Assembly: GCA_016177845.1 (NCBI GenBank)
Contig: JACOUO010000014.1
Coordinates: 62,001 to 126,000, forward strand
Direction of reading: 5' to 3'
Length of the DNA stretch: 64,000 bases
From: Deltaproteobacteria bacterium
GTDB taxonomy: Bacteria > Desulfobacterota > GWC2-55-46
Shown: piece after piece, positions 1 through 8,566 of the stretch
How the letters are laid out: each line of letters opens with the position of its first letter
Numbering within the stretch: position 1 is the first letter of the stretch
Translations under genes and position numbers: made by a program
The notes under the pieces: model-generated
Told to the model about the DNA's origin: nothing
The model's database searches: none
What the model saw: only the letters and a program-made list of their open reading frames with translations

Positions 1-1
1 C

Positions 2-388
2 GCGGCAACGCTTCTTGGCAGGAATTTCAAGATAAAAGGCAAGGTAGTGCGTGGAAAGGATATTGGAAAAGAGATAGGCTTTCCTACGGCTAATCTGAAG
101 GTCTCAAGCGAGATAATCCCGGAAAACGGTGTTTATGTGGCTTATGCCTCTGTGGCAGGCAAGAGCCACCCGGCAGTTTTAAACATCGGCACAGCCCCTA
201 CCTTCGGAGGCAAGGAGAGATGCGTAGAAGTGCACATCCTTGATTTTAAAAATAACATATACGGGAAAAAGATGGAGGTCTCTTTTGTAAAGAGGCTCAG
301 GAGCGAGAAGACCTTCAAATCCAAAGAGGCTCTCGTAACTCAGATAAGAAAAGATACCGAGAAGGCAAGGCAGACCCTCCATGTGTAA
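2..388 (+). CDS. ribF: Riboflavin kinase/FAD synthetase RibF, 3' part
   Basis: C-terminal flavokinase part of the bifunctional enzyme that phosphorylates riboflavin to FMN and adenylates FMN to FAD. The reading frame is open to the left window edge (frame 2), so the N-terminal adenylyltransferase domain lies outside. The visible 128 residues begin with an LLGRNF segment and contain the diagnostic flavokinase signature GFPTANL, then NIGTAPTFGG and a VEVHILDF segment, as in the RibF kinase barrel. It ends in TAA 12 bases before the aroE start, so the two are probably co-transcribed. The internal GTG at 47 is only an apparent start. Confidence 0.93.
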   Translation, partial: AATLLGRNFKIKGKVVRGKDIGKEIGFPTANLKVSSEIIPENGVYVAYASVAGKSHPAVLNIGTAPTFGGKERCVEVHILDFKNNIYGKKMEVSFVKRLRSEKTFKSKEALVTQIRKDTEKARQTLHV

Positions 389-400
389 GCGGAGTTTATT

Positions 401-1252
401 TTGAAGATAGACGGCTCTACAAAAGTCCTTTGCATAATAGGAGATCCTATTGAGCATTCGCTCTCGCCCGCTATCCAGAACGCGGCATTTAGAGAGCTTG
501 GGCTTGATATGGTCTATGTGCCTTTCCGAGTAGCCCAGGACAGGCTTGAGGAGGCTGTAAACAGCATCCGAGCCCTAAATATGGCGGGTATGAATGTTAC
601 CATCCCTCATAAAGAGAAGGTAATGATGTACCTTGACAGGGTAGATGAGCTTGCAAGGTTCATCGGCGCGGTAAATACCATCGTAAACAGGGACGGAGAG
701 CTTATCGGATATAATACGGACGCTGACGGCTACCTTGAGAGCCTTGCCGTTGAGGCAGGATTCGACCCAAAGGGCAAGAATGTCATAATAGTGGGCGCAG
801 GGGGCGCGGGCAGGGCGATACTGTGCGCATTTCTTGCGGCAGAGGTAAACTCTGTCGTAATAGCCAACAGGACCTTTGACAGGGCGAAAAAACTTGCCGA
901 TGAGTTCAGGATAAAGAATGAAAGCATAGAGGCTGTTGATTTTGACGGCATTTATCCCTATATGAAGACAGCTGACCTTATCGTAAATACCACTTCTCTG
1001 GGTATGATGGACAAGGGCAGCCTTGACCTGCCCCTTGGCCTTTTGCCAAAGGGCTCGGTAGTCTCCGATATCGTCTATAGGCCTCTAAAGACAGAGTTTT
1101 TGAAGAAGGCTGAAGCAATCGGGCTTAAGACACACGGAGGCCTTGGAATGCTTGTTTATCAGGGCGCCATCGGCTTTGAGCTGTGGACAGGCAGAAAGGC
1201 CCCGGTAGAGGCCATGAAAAAGGCAGCCCTTGAGGCGCTCAAGGAAAAATGA
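401..1252 (+). CDS. aroE: Shikimate dehydrogenase
   Basis: NADP-dependent reduction of 3-dehydroshikimate to shikimate in the chorismate pathway. The 283 residues are the normal family length. The substrate-binding signature SLSPAIQNAAF is near residue 20, NVTIPHKEK with the catalytic Lys near 65, NTDADGY near 104, the Rossmann loop GAGGAGRA near 133 and NTTSLGM near 198. The start is TTG with GGAG about 7 bases upstream. The stop overlaps the start of the next gene (ATGA), indicating translational coupling. Confidence 0.96.
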   Translation: MKIDGSTKVLCIIGDPIEHSLSPAIQNAAFRELGLDMVYVPFRVAQDRLEEAVNSIRALNMAGMNVTIPHKEKVMMYLDRVDELARFIGAVNTIVNRDGELIGYNTDADGYLESLAVEAGFDPKGKNVIIVGAGGAGRAILCAFLAAEVNSVVIANRTFDRAKKLADEFRIKNESIEAVDFDGIYPYMKTADLIVNTTSLGMMDKGSLDLPLGLLPKGSVVSDIVYRPLKTEFLKKAEAIGLKTHGGLGMLVYQGAIGFELWTGRKAPVEAMKKAALEALKEK

Positions 1253-1956
1253 GAACAGTCTTTATAGCTGACGCCCACCTAAAGGGGCTTGACGACCCCA
1301 ATCAGAAGAGCCTCGTAGAGTTCCTCGACAAATTAAAAGCAGATAACCTTGTAGTCCTCGGAGACCTCTTTGACTTCTGGACAGGCGGGAATAAGGTCGT
1401 GCTTCGCAACTACCGCCCAGTGCTCGATAGTCTCCTGAGATTGACAAAACGGGGCACGAAGATAATATACCTTGAGGGAAACCATGATTTTGACATGGGG
1501 AGGTTTTTTACCAAGGACCTCAAGGCCTCGGTTTATACGGAATCCGCCGACCTTACCATAGATAATAAAAGGTTTTACCTTGCCCACGGGGACATGGTCT
1601 CCATGACAACCGGATATACTGTCTGGAGGGCGTTTTTAAGAAGCCCCTTTTACCGCGTCATTGCCTGGCTGGCTACGCCGTACGGAGTCTGGAGCATAGC
1701 TGACCGGCTCTCAAAGAACAGCCGTAAAAAGAGCCGTAAACATAAGAGGGACGGGAGCGCAATCGACATCCGCCTGAAAGAATTTGCAGGGGTAAAGATA
1801 TCAGATGGGTTTGACTGTGTAGTTTTTGCGCACTCCCATGTGGCTGGCGTGCAGGTTCTGGGAAAAGCCGTTTACGCCAACCCGGGCAGCTGGCTTGAGA
1901 GAAATTACCTCGTTTATGATGGGCGGCAGTTCAGGGTGGAGAGGCATAAGGGGTAG
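1249..1956 (+). CDS. lpxH: UDP-2,3-diacylglucosamine diphosphatase (LpxH-like)
   Basis: Calcineurin-like metallophosphoesterase expected to hydrolyse UDP-2,3-diacylglucosamine to lipid X in lipid A synthesis on the cytoplasmic face of the inner membrane. Metal-binding blocks are in order: DAH at residues 7-9, GDLFDFW near 38, GNHD near 77, HGD near 114 and HSHV near 196. Length 235 aa suits LpxH. It overlaps aroE by 4 bases. It implies an outer membrane with LPS, in agreement with gmhA and the lptM-like gene in this window. LpxG/LpxI-type alternatives are less likely given these motifs. Confidence 0.85.
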   Translation: MRTVFIADAHLKGLDDPNQKSLVEFLDKLKADNLVVLGDLFDFWTGGNKVVLRNYRPVLDSLLRLTKRGTKIIYLEGNHDFDMGRFFTKDLKASVYTESADLTIDNKRFYLAHGDMVSMTTGYTVWRAFLRSPFYRVIAWLATPYGVWSIADRLSKNSRKKSRKHKRDGSAIDIRLKEFAGVKISDGFDCVVFAHSHVAGVQVLGKAVYANPGSWLERNYLVYDGRQFRVERHKG

Positions 1957-2108
1957 GGCAGATTAGTAAATTTTAAAACTTTCTTTAAGGGTATTTTAAT
2001 CTTAATAAGAGATAATTATTCCGCTGTGAGAAACTTTTTCTCAATTTTATAAAAATATTGACGAAGAGAGATTGTTCCGGGTTTCTTAATGCGGATAGGA
2101 TTGGCAAA

Positions 2109-2789
2109 ATGCGTTACTATCCGGTGTTCCTTGACATAAAAGGCAAGCCCTGCGTTATTGTGGGCGGCGGTGAGGTGGCTGAGAGAAAGGCGTTAAGCCT
2201 GCTTTCAGCAGGCGCATCCGTAAAGGTCATAAGCCCGAATGCAACTAAGACGCTTAATACCCTTGTAAAAGAGGGTAGTATTGAGAGGCTTAGAAGGAAG
2301 TATAAAAAGGGCGACCTTAACGGGGCCGTACTTGCCATAAGCGCTTCTGACTCAAAAGAGGTCAATAAGGCTGTCTACGAAGAGGCTCAGGAGGCAAGGA
2401 TACCTGTAAATGTGGTTGATGACCCTGCGCACTGCGGCTTCATAGTCCCTTCGGTAGTCCAAAGAGGGGGGCTTACGATAGCGATATCTACCGGCGGCAG
2501 GAGCCCGCTCCTTGCAAAGACCATCAGGCAGGAGCTTGAGAAATCATACGGTGAAGAATACGAAACCTTTGTAGAGGTGCTCGGGGCTGTTAGGAAGAAG
2601 CTGTTGAAAAGCGGGGTGAATCGTGTTAAAAAAGAGAGAGTTATCAAGGATTTGATAGCTTCGCCCATGCCCGGCTGGATTAAGGAAAACGCGGATAGAG
2701 AGATAAACAGTTTTCTTAAAGGTTTACTTGGCCAAGGGTACTCTTTATCGAGCCTTGGCGTGAAGCTCAAAGATAAAGATAAAAAATAG
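2109..2789 (+). CDS. Precorrin-2 dehydrogenase / sirohydrochlorin ferrochelatase (Met8p/CysG N-domain type)
   Basis: Oxidises precorrin-2 to sirohydrochlorin with NAD and may insert iron to give siroheme. The protein begins MRYYPVFLDI followed by the Rossmann motif VIVGGGEVAERK and has PVNVVDDPAHCGFIVPS and STGGRSPLLAK, all typical of the CysG N-terminal/Met8p family. It is a stand-alone domain of 226 aa; the methyltransferase activity is in the cobA-hemD fusion at 40.3 kb. The ATG at 2109 is chosen because AGGA lies 8-9 bases upstream; an in-frame TTG at 2058 would add 17 residues that do not resemble the family. First gene of the ccsA-hemA-hemC block. Confidence 0.9.
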   Translation: MRYYPVFLDIKGKPCVIVGGGEVAERKALSLLSAGASVKVISPNATKTLNTLVKEGSIERLRRKYKKGDLNGAVLAISASDSKEVNKAVYEEAQEARIPVNVVDDPAHCGFIVPSVVQRGGLTIAISTGGRSPLLAKTIRQELEKSYGEEYETFVEVLGAVRKKLLKSGVNRVKKERVIKDLIASPMPGWIKENADREINSFLKGLLGQGYSLSSLGVKLKDKDKK

Positions 2790-2820
2790 AGATAACAGGA
2801 ATTGGAGCAAAGATTCATAA

Positions 2821-3639
2821 GTGAGTGAAATTTTTTTCCATATAACCGTGTTGGTGTATCTGGTGGCTACTTGCGTCTACACAGCTTATTTGTTTGCCCG
2901 TAAGGACAATCTCATATCGATTGCCCAGGGCGCACTTGTTGCCGGTTTTGCCACCCATACGGCAACGATTTTAAGCCGCTGGTTCGAGGCCGGGCATACC
3001 CCTGCCACAAATCTCCACGAATCCCTTACATTCTTTTCATGGGTAATAATCGGGCTTTATCTGTTCCTTTTAATCAAATACCGGCAAAAGGTGCTTGGCG
3101 CGTTCGTAAGCCCCTTTGCCCTGATGCTTATAATCACGGCCTCTCTCCTTCCAAAAGAGATAATGCCGCTTGCGCCGGTGCTTGAGAGCTACTGGCTGCC
3201 TGTCCATGTAATAATAGCATTCCTTGGCAATGCCTTCTTCGCCCTCGCCTTCTTTCTGGGCATCATGTATATCATTCAGGAACGCTATCTTAAGAGCCGC
3301 AAATTGAGGGGGCTTTACTTCATACTCCCCTCGCTTGATGTAATAGACGAGCTTAATTACAGGTGCCTGCAGTTCGGTTTTGTCTTTCTTTCCGTTGCCA
3401 TCATCACAGGCGCGGTATGGTCTGAATACGCCATAGGCAGCTACTGGAACTGGCAGCCGAGGCAGATATGGTCGATAATCACATGGTTCCTTTATGCCGC
3501 TCTTCTGCACGGCAGGCTCACAGCAGGCTGGCGCGGCAGAAAGGCCGCCATATTCTCAGGCGTTGCATTCGTGACCCTTATTGGCTCATTCATCATCATT
3601 AACCTCGTTTCAGGCGGGGCGCATGGTTTGACGGATTAG
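2821..3639 (+). CDS. ccsA: Cytochrome c assembly protein CcsA/HemX family
   Basis: Integral membrane protein with about eight hydrophobic segments, related to the CcsA/ResC heme-handling subunit of System II cytochrome c maturation and to HemX beside hemA. The conserved tryptophan-rich stretch is near residue 205 (GSYWNWQPRQIW), with GGAHG near the C-terminus. The usual WWD-type core reads WxWDPKE; here the Asp position is Gln and the Lys-Glu is Arg-Gln, so heme transport or a HemX-like role in tuning HemA are both possible. GTG start; 31 bases after the siroheme gene and 70 before hemA. Confidence 0.85.
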   Translation: MSEIFFHITVLVYLVATCVYTAYLFARKDNLISIAQGALVAGFATHTATILSRWFEAGHTPATNLHESLTFFSWVIIGLYLFLLIKYRQKVLGAFVSPFALMLIITASLLPKEIMPLAPVLESYWLPVHVIIAFLGNAFFALAFFLGIMYIIQERYLKSRKLRGLYFILPSLDVIDELNYRCLQFGFVFLSVAIITGAVWSEYAIGSYWNWQPRQIWSIITWFLYAALLHGRLTAGWRGRKAAIFSGVAFVTLIGSFIIINLVSGGAHGLTD

Positions 3640-3709
3640 ATTTTTAGTTACGGCGGTTTTCAGTTTTTTGCATTAAAAAATCTGGCAGAGATCCATCCAA
3701 TAGAAAAGT

Positions 3710-5017
3710 ATGAACCTAATCGTAGTAGGACTGAACCATAAGACCTCACCCGTTGAAATAAGGGAGAAGCTGTCCTTCCCGGCTGCCACTATCGGGGAGC
3801 CCCTTAAAAGGCTTACAAACCACTTCGGGCTCAATGAGGGAGTAATACTTTCGACCTGCAACAGGGTTGAGGTGCTTGCCATTACCAACGACATGGAGCA
3901 GGGCGTCTGGAAGACAAAGAGGTTCCTTTCAGAGTTCCACAGCATACCGCTTGAAAAGCTCGATGAGCATCTCTATGTCCACTGCGGAGAGGATGCGGTA
4001 AAACACCTTTTCAGGGTTGCGGCAGGTCTTGACTCAATGGTCATGGGCGAGCCCCAGATACTCGGTCAGGTAAAGGATTCCTACGGCTATGCCGTTGAGC
4101 ATAATACGGCAGGCGTTATCGTAAATAAGCTCTACCATAAGGCATTCCAGGTTGCCAAGAGGGTCAGGACAGAGACAAAGATAGGCGAATCAGCCGTTTC
4201 AATAAGCTTTGCCGCTGTTGAGCTTGCAAGAAAGATATTCGGCGACCTTAAAGGCAAATCCGCAATGCTCATAGGCGCGGGCGAGATGGCAGAGCTTGCC
4301 GCCAAGCACCTTATCAATAACGGCATCCATGAGATACTGGTTGCCAACAGGACCTATGAGAAGGCAATAGAGTTTGTAAAAGGCTTCGGCGGAACAGCCA
4401 TCATGTTCAGGGAATTTCCGCATTACCTCAAGAATGTCGATATCGTCATCGCATCGACCGGCTCTCCGACATTTATCATAAAGCCTGACCAGATACAGGA
4501 AGTGATGAAGGAGAGGAAACAGAAGCCGATGTTCTTCATCGACATCTCTGTCCCCAGGAATATCGACCCGCTCGTCAATAATGTAGATAACTGCTATTTA
4601 TATGATGTTGACGACCTTCAGGGCGTTGTGGTAGCCAACCTTCAGGAGAGGAACAAGGAGGCCCAGCAGGCTGAGGCCATCATCGAAGAAGAGATAGAGA
4701 AGTTCTACCGCTGGATCAAATCCCTTGATGTGGTGCCCACCATTATCGCGCTCAGGCAGACATGCGACCAGATAAGGAAGGCAGAGCTTGCCAAGGCGCT
4801 TGCCTCAATGAACAATCTCTCCGACAAGGAGAAAAAAGCGCTTGAGGCAATGACATCAGCCATAGTCAATAAGATACTCCATCATCCTGTGCTGCATCTT
4901 AAGAAGGAAGCCAACAAGATAGAAGGCGACCTCTACATCGATACAATAAGAAAGCTATTCGATCTTACCATTGACGAAGAGGCGCTTAAAAAGGCTGCCC
5001 AGAGTAATGACGATTAG
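3710..5017 (+). CDS. hemA: Glutamyl-tRNA reductase
   Basis: First committed step of C5-pathway tetrapyrrole synthesis: NADPH reduction of glutamyl-tRNA(Glu) to glutamate-1-semialdehyde. The 435 residues are normal length. It begins IVVGLNHKTSPVE; the catalytic cysteine is in LSTCNRVEV near residue 50; GEPQILGQVK is near 108; the NADP-binding loop GAGEMAELAAKHL is near 188; the C-terminal helical dimerisation region is complete. Preceded by ccsA and followed after 28 bases by hemC, a typical porphyrin cluster. No hemL is in the window. Confidence 0.97.
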   Translation: MNLIVVGLNHKTSPVEIREKLSFPAATIGEPLKRLTNHFGLNEGVILSTCNRVEVLAITNDMEQGVWKTKRFLSEFHSIPLEKLDEHLYVHCGEDAVKHLFRVAAGLDSMVMGEPQILGQVKDSYGYAVEHNTAGVIVNKLYHKAFQVAKRVRTETKIGESAVSISFAAVELARKIFGDLKGKSAMLIGAGEMAELAAKHLINNGIHEILVANRTYEKAIEFVKGFGGTAIMFREFPHYLKNVDIVIASTGSPTFIIKPDQIQEVMKERKQKPMFFIDISVPRNIDPLVNNVDNCYLYDVDDLQGVVVANLQERNKEAQQAEAIIEEEIEKFYRWIKSLDVVPTIIALRQTCDQIRKAELAKALASMNNLSDKEKKALEAMTSAIVNKILHHPVLHLKKEANKIEGDLYIDTIRKLFDLTIDEEALKKAAQSNDD

Positions 5018-5045
5018 CCGAATAAGGTAAAGGAAAGGTAAAAAT

Positions 5046-5990
5046 TTGAAGAAGAAAGTAGTCATAGGAACCCGCGGCAGCATGCTTGCGCTCTGGCAGG
5101 CAAACTGGGTCAAATCAGAGCTTGAGAAGAGATACCCCGACATCGAGGTCTCCCTTGAGAAGATAAAGACAACAGGGGATAAGATACTTGATGTGCCGCT
5201 TGCAAAGGTCGGCGGCAAAGGGCTGTTCGTAAAAGAGATAGAAGAGGCTCTCCTTGAGGGCAGGGTCCATCTTGCCGTTCATTCAATGAAAGATGTGCCG
5301 ACATTCTTCCCCGAAGGGCTCCATCTAAGGTGCATAACCGAGAGGGAAGACCCGAGGGACGCTGTATTCAGCAGGAATAATGTAAAGCTCCTTGACCTGC
5401 CCAAAGGCGCAAGGATAGGGACTTCAAGCTTAAGAAGGCAGGCCCAGCTCCTCCATGCAAGGCCTGACTTTGAGATTCTCCAGCTGAGGGGCAACCTTGA
5501 TACCCGCATGAAGAAGCTTGATGACGGCGAATATGACGCAATCATCCTCGCCGGCGCAGGCGTGAACAGGCTTGGATGGTCAGCAAGGATCACAGAGCTT
5601 CTTCCGGTTGAATTGAGCCTTCCGGCAATCGGTCAGGGCGCGCTCGGCATTGAGACACCCACAAACGATGAATTCATAAATAATCTGGTCGCGTTCTTTG
5701 ACCATCCGCCGACATCATACGCGGTAAGGGCTGAAAGGGCGCTCCTTAAGAGACTTGAGGGCGGCTGCCAGGTGCCTATCGCGGCATACGGACAGCTTTC
5801 AGGCGATACTCTTACGCTTAGGGGACTTGTGGCAAGCCCGAACGGAAAGACCTTTGTAAGGGATTCCATCTCAGGGCATAAGGACACAGCCGAGGCAATG
5901 GGAGCGGAACTTGGCGAGAGGCTCCTTAAGGCAGGCGCATACGATATCCTTAAAGAGCTCTATGAGGTAAGCCCTCCGGGCTCAGCATAA
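5046..5990 (+). CDS. hemC: Hydroxymethylbilane synthase
   Basis: Condenses four porphobilinogens into hydroxymethylbilane. The N-terminal IGTRGSMLALWQAN, the AVHSMKDVP segment near residue 80, RRQAQLLHARPD near 130 and the dipyrromethane cofactor cysteine in GGCQVPIAAYG near 240 are all present; 314 aa is normal. TTG start preceded by AAAGG. A strong terminator hairpin follows at 6003-6033, closing this half of the heme cluster. The uroporphyrinogen-III synthase needed next is encoded about 34 kb away. Confidence 0.96.
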   Translation: MKKKVVIGTRGSMLALWQANWVKSELEKRYPDIEVSLEKIKTTGDKILDVPLAKVGGKGLFVKEIEEALLEGRVHLAVHSMKDVPTFFPEGLHLRCITEREDPRDAVFSRNNVKLLDLPKGARIGTSSLRRQAQLLHARPDFEILQLRGNLDTRMKKLDDGEYDAIILAGAGVNRLGWSARITELLPVELSLPAIGQGALGIETPTNDEFINNLVAFFDHPPTSYAVRAERALLKRLEGGCQVPIAAYGQLSGDTLTLRGLVASPNGKTFVRDSISGHKDTAEAMGAELGERLLKAGAYDILKELYEVSPPGSA

Positions 5991-6002
5991 AAAAGAACAC
6001 CC

Positions 6003-6033
6003 AAGCCCATGCCTTAAAAGGCATGGGCTTTTT
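6003..6033 (+). terminator. Rho-independent terminator after hemC
   Basis: Perfect 11-bp stem AAGCCCATGCC / GGCATGGGCTT with loop TTAAAA, the right arm running into a T tract. It lies 13 bases after the hemC stop. Confidence 0.9.
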
Positions 6034-6150
6034 AATTACGGGCAGAAAAAGCCGAACTTTGGCCGCGGAATGGTTCGCCTTTGCTTCGAACGGTTGGACA
6101 ATCCTATTTTACGGGCTTATAATCTATAAAACTGCTTTGGAGGGACAGAA

Positions 6151-6897
6151 TTGACCTCGTTAATCGCCTTTCTCTTTGTATTTACGATAGTTGTCCTCGT
6201 ACACGAGTTCGGGCATTTTATCGCCGCAAGAAGGCTTGGGATAAAGGCTTACGAGTTTTCAGTAGGCTTTCCCCTGAGCCCGAAGATAATTACCTTTTTC
6301 AGGCATAAGGAGACGCATTTTACCTTAAGGCTATTGCCCCTTGGCGGTTTTGTAAGGTTTTCAAAGGAAGAGGATGACGAGAAAGACGATGTTATCCCTG
6401 AATTCCTCAAGGAAGAGAGATGGAAGAGGGCAATAATCGCTTCAGCCGGTTCAGCCTTTAACATTGCCTTTGCCTTAATCTTTCTGACACTGGCCTTTAT
6501 GATAGGAAAGCACCTGTCACTTGCAGATTCCATTCTGGCAAGTTTTGGTTCATTCAAGAATGTTATTGTTGGCACATTTGGCATGTTCTCGGGAAAAGGG
6601 CTTGAGAGCCTCTCCGGTCCCATTGGCATAGCGATGATTGCGGGCAAGGCCGCTCAAGCTGGTATGGGAGAGCTGTTTTTCTTTACGGGAATGCTCAGCT
6701 TAAGCCTTGGGATTTTCAATCTTCTGCCCCTGCCTGCCCTTGACGGAGGCCAGCTTGTGATACTTGCCATAGAAACGCTGAAACGCAGGACTTTGAGCCT
6801 GCGTTCTTATACCGTTGTCGGCGCAGTCGGCATAATGGTATTTGTGCTGCTTACCGTTGTTGTCAGTTATCAGGATATTTTAAGGCTTATGGCATAA
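6151..6897 (+). CDS. M50-family (site-2 type) membrane zinc metalloprotease lacking PDZ domain
   Basis: Intramembrane protease of the RseP/S2P clan. HEFGH, the zinc site, is at about residues 18-22 inside the first membrane segment. The second metal ligand motif LLPLPALDGGQLV is near residue 190, and NxxxA and GPIGI motifs are present. At 248 aa it is 100-200 residues shorter than RseP: the segment between the second transmembrane helix and GPIGI is only about 30 residues, so no PDZ domain fits. The TTG start is supported by GGAGG about 8 bases upstream. Stands alone between a terminator and a repeat-rich gap; the substrate cannot be inferred from neighbours. Confidence 0.85.
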   Translation: MTSLIAFLFVFTIVVLVHEFGHFIAARRLGIKAYEFSVGFPLSPKIITFFRHKETHFTLRLLPLGGFVRFSKEEDDEKDDVIPEFLKEERWKRAIIASAGSAFNIAFALIFLTLAFMIGKHLSLADSILASFGSFKNVIVGTFGMFSGKGLESLSGPIGIAMIAGKAAQAGMGELFFFTGMLSLSLGIFNLLPLPALDGGQLVILAIETLKRRTLSLRSYTVVGAVGIMVFVLLTVVVSYQDILRLMA

Positions 6898-6900
6898 GGG

Positions 6901-6973
6901 ATTGCCTCGGGGCAAGCCCCGGCAATGACAAAATTGTTTCCTCTTCTCTTACAGGGTGGGTTGTGCCCACCCT
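6901..6973. repeat. Two palindromic intergenic repeats
   Basis: 6901-6926 is a nested palindrome (ATTGCC, GGGGC, AA, GCCCC, GGCAAT). 6953-6973 is a hairpin with arms AGGGTGGG / CCCACCCT and loop TTGTG. They resemble the dispersed intergenic hairpins elsewhere in this window. Neither is followed by a clear T tract. The rest of the 310-base gap 6898-7207 shows no gene; a candidate promoter is listed separately. Confidence 0.6.
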
Positions 6974-7053
6974 TACGATGCTGTGCTCCTGAGTTTCAAA
7001 TTGCCTGTTACCTACTTTATTGCTCCCCTTTCCTGAATTCTGCCATATATGTA

Positions 7054-7082
7054 TTGACTTCTCTTTTTTTTGTTGCTACTTT
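7054..7082 (+). promoter_or_regulatory. Candidate sigma70 promoter for mgtE
   Basis: TTGACT, 17-base spacer, TACTTT with a TGC extension just before the -10. The mRNA leader would be about 120 bases. No recognisable magnesium riboswitch core was seen in the leader. A weak -10 match keeps confidence low. Confidence 0.4.
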
Positions 7083-7207
7083 TTAAATTACAGAGTAAAA
7101 ACCGCTATCTATAGCCTTCCAAAGCATTTAAAAAAACAGCACTCTTCCGGGTTTTTACGAAACAATCCTTTAATTTGTAACTGTAATTTTGTTCCTCTGA
7201 GGGTTTT

Positions 7208-8566
7208 ATGACTACTGAAGTCAAAAATGACCATATTGAGGAGATTAGAGCTCTTCTTGAGGCCCAGAACGAAGACGCTATAACCCATCTTCTTTCCGAC
7301 CTCCACGCCTCTGACATCGGCAGGATGCTCATGTCAATGGAGGAGGAAGAGGCTATAGCTGTCTTTAAGCTCCTTGACCCTGAGATGGCCTCCGCAGTGC
7401 TGCTTGAAGTCGATGAGCACATGAGAAAGGCGCTCATCTCTTCAATCTCCTCCGAGGAACTCATCGAGGTTGTCCATGAAATGGAAACGGACGACGCGGC
7501 TGACGTTATCTCCGAGTTGCCCCTTGAAGAGGCCAAGCAGGTCCTTGACGGTATCGACAAGCAGGAATCCATCGAGGTACAGAAGCTCCTGGTCTATCCT
7601 GAAGACACTGCCGGCGGTAAGATGCAGGCCGAGCTTGTCTCTGTCCACCAGGATTCAACCGTTGAAGAGACTATCGAAGAGGTCAGGAAAAAGAGCAAGC
7701 TGATAGAGAACATATCAAATGTGTTCGTAGTCGATTCGTTCCACAGGCTCGTGGGCACGGTCGCCCTTGATAAGCTCATACTCGCGGGCCCAAAGGTAAA
7801 GATAAAAGATATCGCTGAGCCGGACCCGATTACCGTAAGGACGGATGTTGACCAGGAAGATGTCGCCAAGATATTCCAGAGATATGACCTGTTGTCGCTG
7901 CCTGTTGTGGATTCCGAGGACAGGCTTGTGGGAAGGATCACGGTAGATGACGTAGTCGATGTCATCGAAGAGGAAATCTTCGAGGACTTTTATAAAATGG
8001 CGGGCTTGAATATCGAGGCAAGGGTGTTCGACCCACCGAAACGCTCCATTAAGATGCGCTTGCCTTGGCTTTTCATCAACCTCATTACAGCCGCGCTTTC
8101 CGCAAGCGTAGTAAGGGTATTTCAGGGCACAATCGAGCAGCTTGTAATTCTTGCCGTGCTTATGCCGATAGTAGCCGGCATGGGCGGCAATGCCGCCACG
8201 CAAACCATCACTGTCGTAGTAAGGGGGCTTGCCCTTGGCGAGCTCAATCTAAAAAATGCCAGATGGGTGCTCTTTAAAGAGGCGCTTGTAGGGCTTGCCA
8301 ACGGGCTTATGACAGGGTCTGTCGCAGGCTTTATCGCGTATATGCTTGGGGCAAAGCCCATTGTGGGCTTGCTGCTTTTCATGGCCATGACAGCTAACAT
8401 GGTCATTGCGGGCCTTGTCGGCTCTCTCATGCCTTTAATATTGAAATGGTTTAAGTTCGACCCTGCCATCTCTTCCAGCATATTCGTTACCGCATGCACT
8501 GACATCGGCGGTTTCTTTACATTTTTGGGCCTTGCCACAGCCTTTATGAAGATGGGCCTATTATGA
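7208..8566 (+). CDS. mgtE: Magnesium transporter MgtE
   Basis: Mg2+ channel/transporter of the inner membrane. Order: acidic helical MgtE N domain (residues 1-130), two CBS domains (about 135-260, with DSFHRLVG and DSEDRLVG segments), then five transmembrane helices with the conserved pore segment PIVAGMGGNAATQ near 320 and a final TDIGGFFTFLGLA segment. 452 aa is normal. GAGGG lies about 6 bases before the ATG. The stop overlaps recO by ATGA. Confidence 0.95.
   Translation: MTTEVKNDHIEEIRALLEAQNEDAITHLLSDLHASDIGRMLMSMEEEEAIAVFKLLDPEMASAVLLEVDEHMRKALISSISSEELIEVVHEMETDDAADVISELPLEEAKQVLDGIDKQESIEVQKLLVYPEDTAGGKMQAELVSVHQDSTVEETIEEVRKKSKLIENISNVFVVDSFHRLVGTVALDKLILAGPKVKIKDIAEPDPITVRTDVDQEDVAKIFQRYDLLSLPVVDSEDRLVGRITVDDVVDVIEEEIFEDFYKMAGLNIEARVFDPPKRSIKMRLPWLFINLITAALSASVVRVFQGTIEQLVILAVLMPIVAGMGGNAATQTITVVVRGLALGELNLKNARWVLFKEALVGLANGLMTGSVAGFIAYMLGAKPIVGLLLFMAMTANMVIAGLVGSLMPLILKWFKFDPAISSSIFVTACTDIGGFFTFLGLATAFMKMGLL

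Noticed and set aside
7083-7207. Magnesium riboswitch before mgtE
   Set aside because: The conserved core of known Mg riboswitches could not be found in the leader.
7020-7211. Plus-strand frame of 63 codons before mgtE
   Set aside because: Overlaps the candidate promoter and leader, and has no ribosome site or family features.
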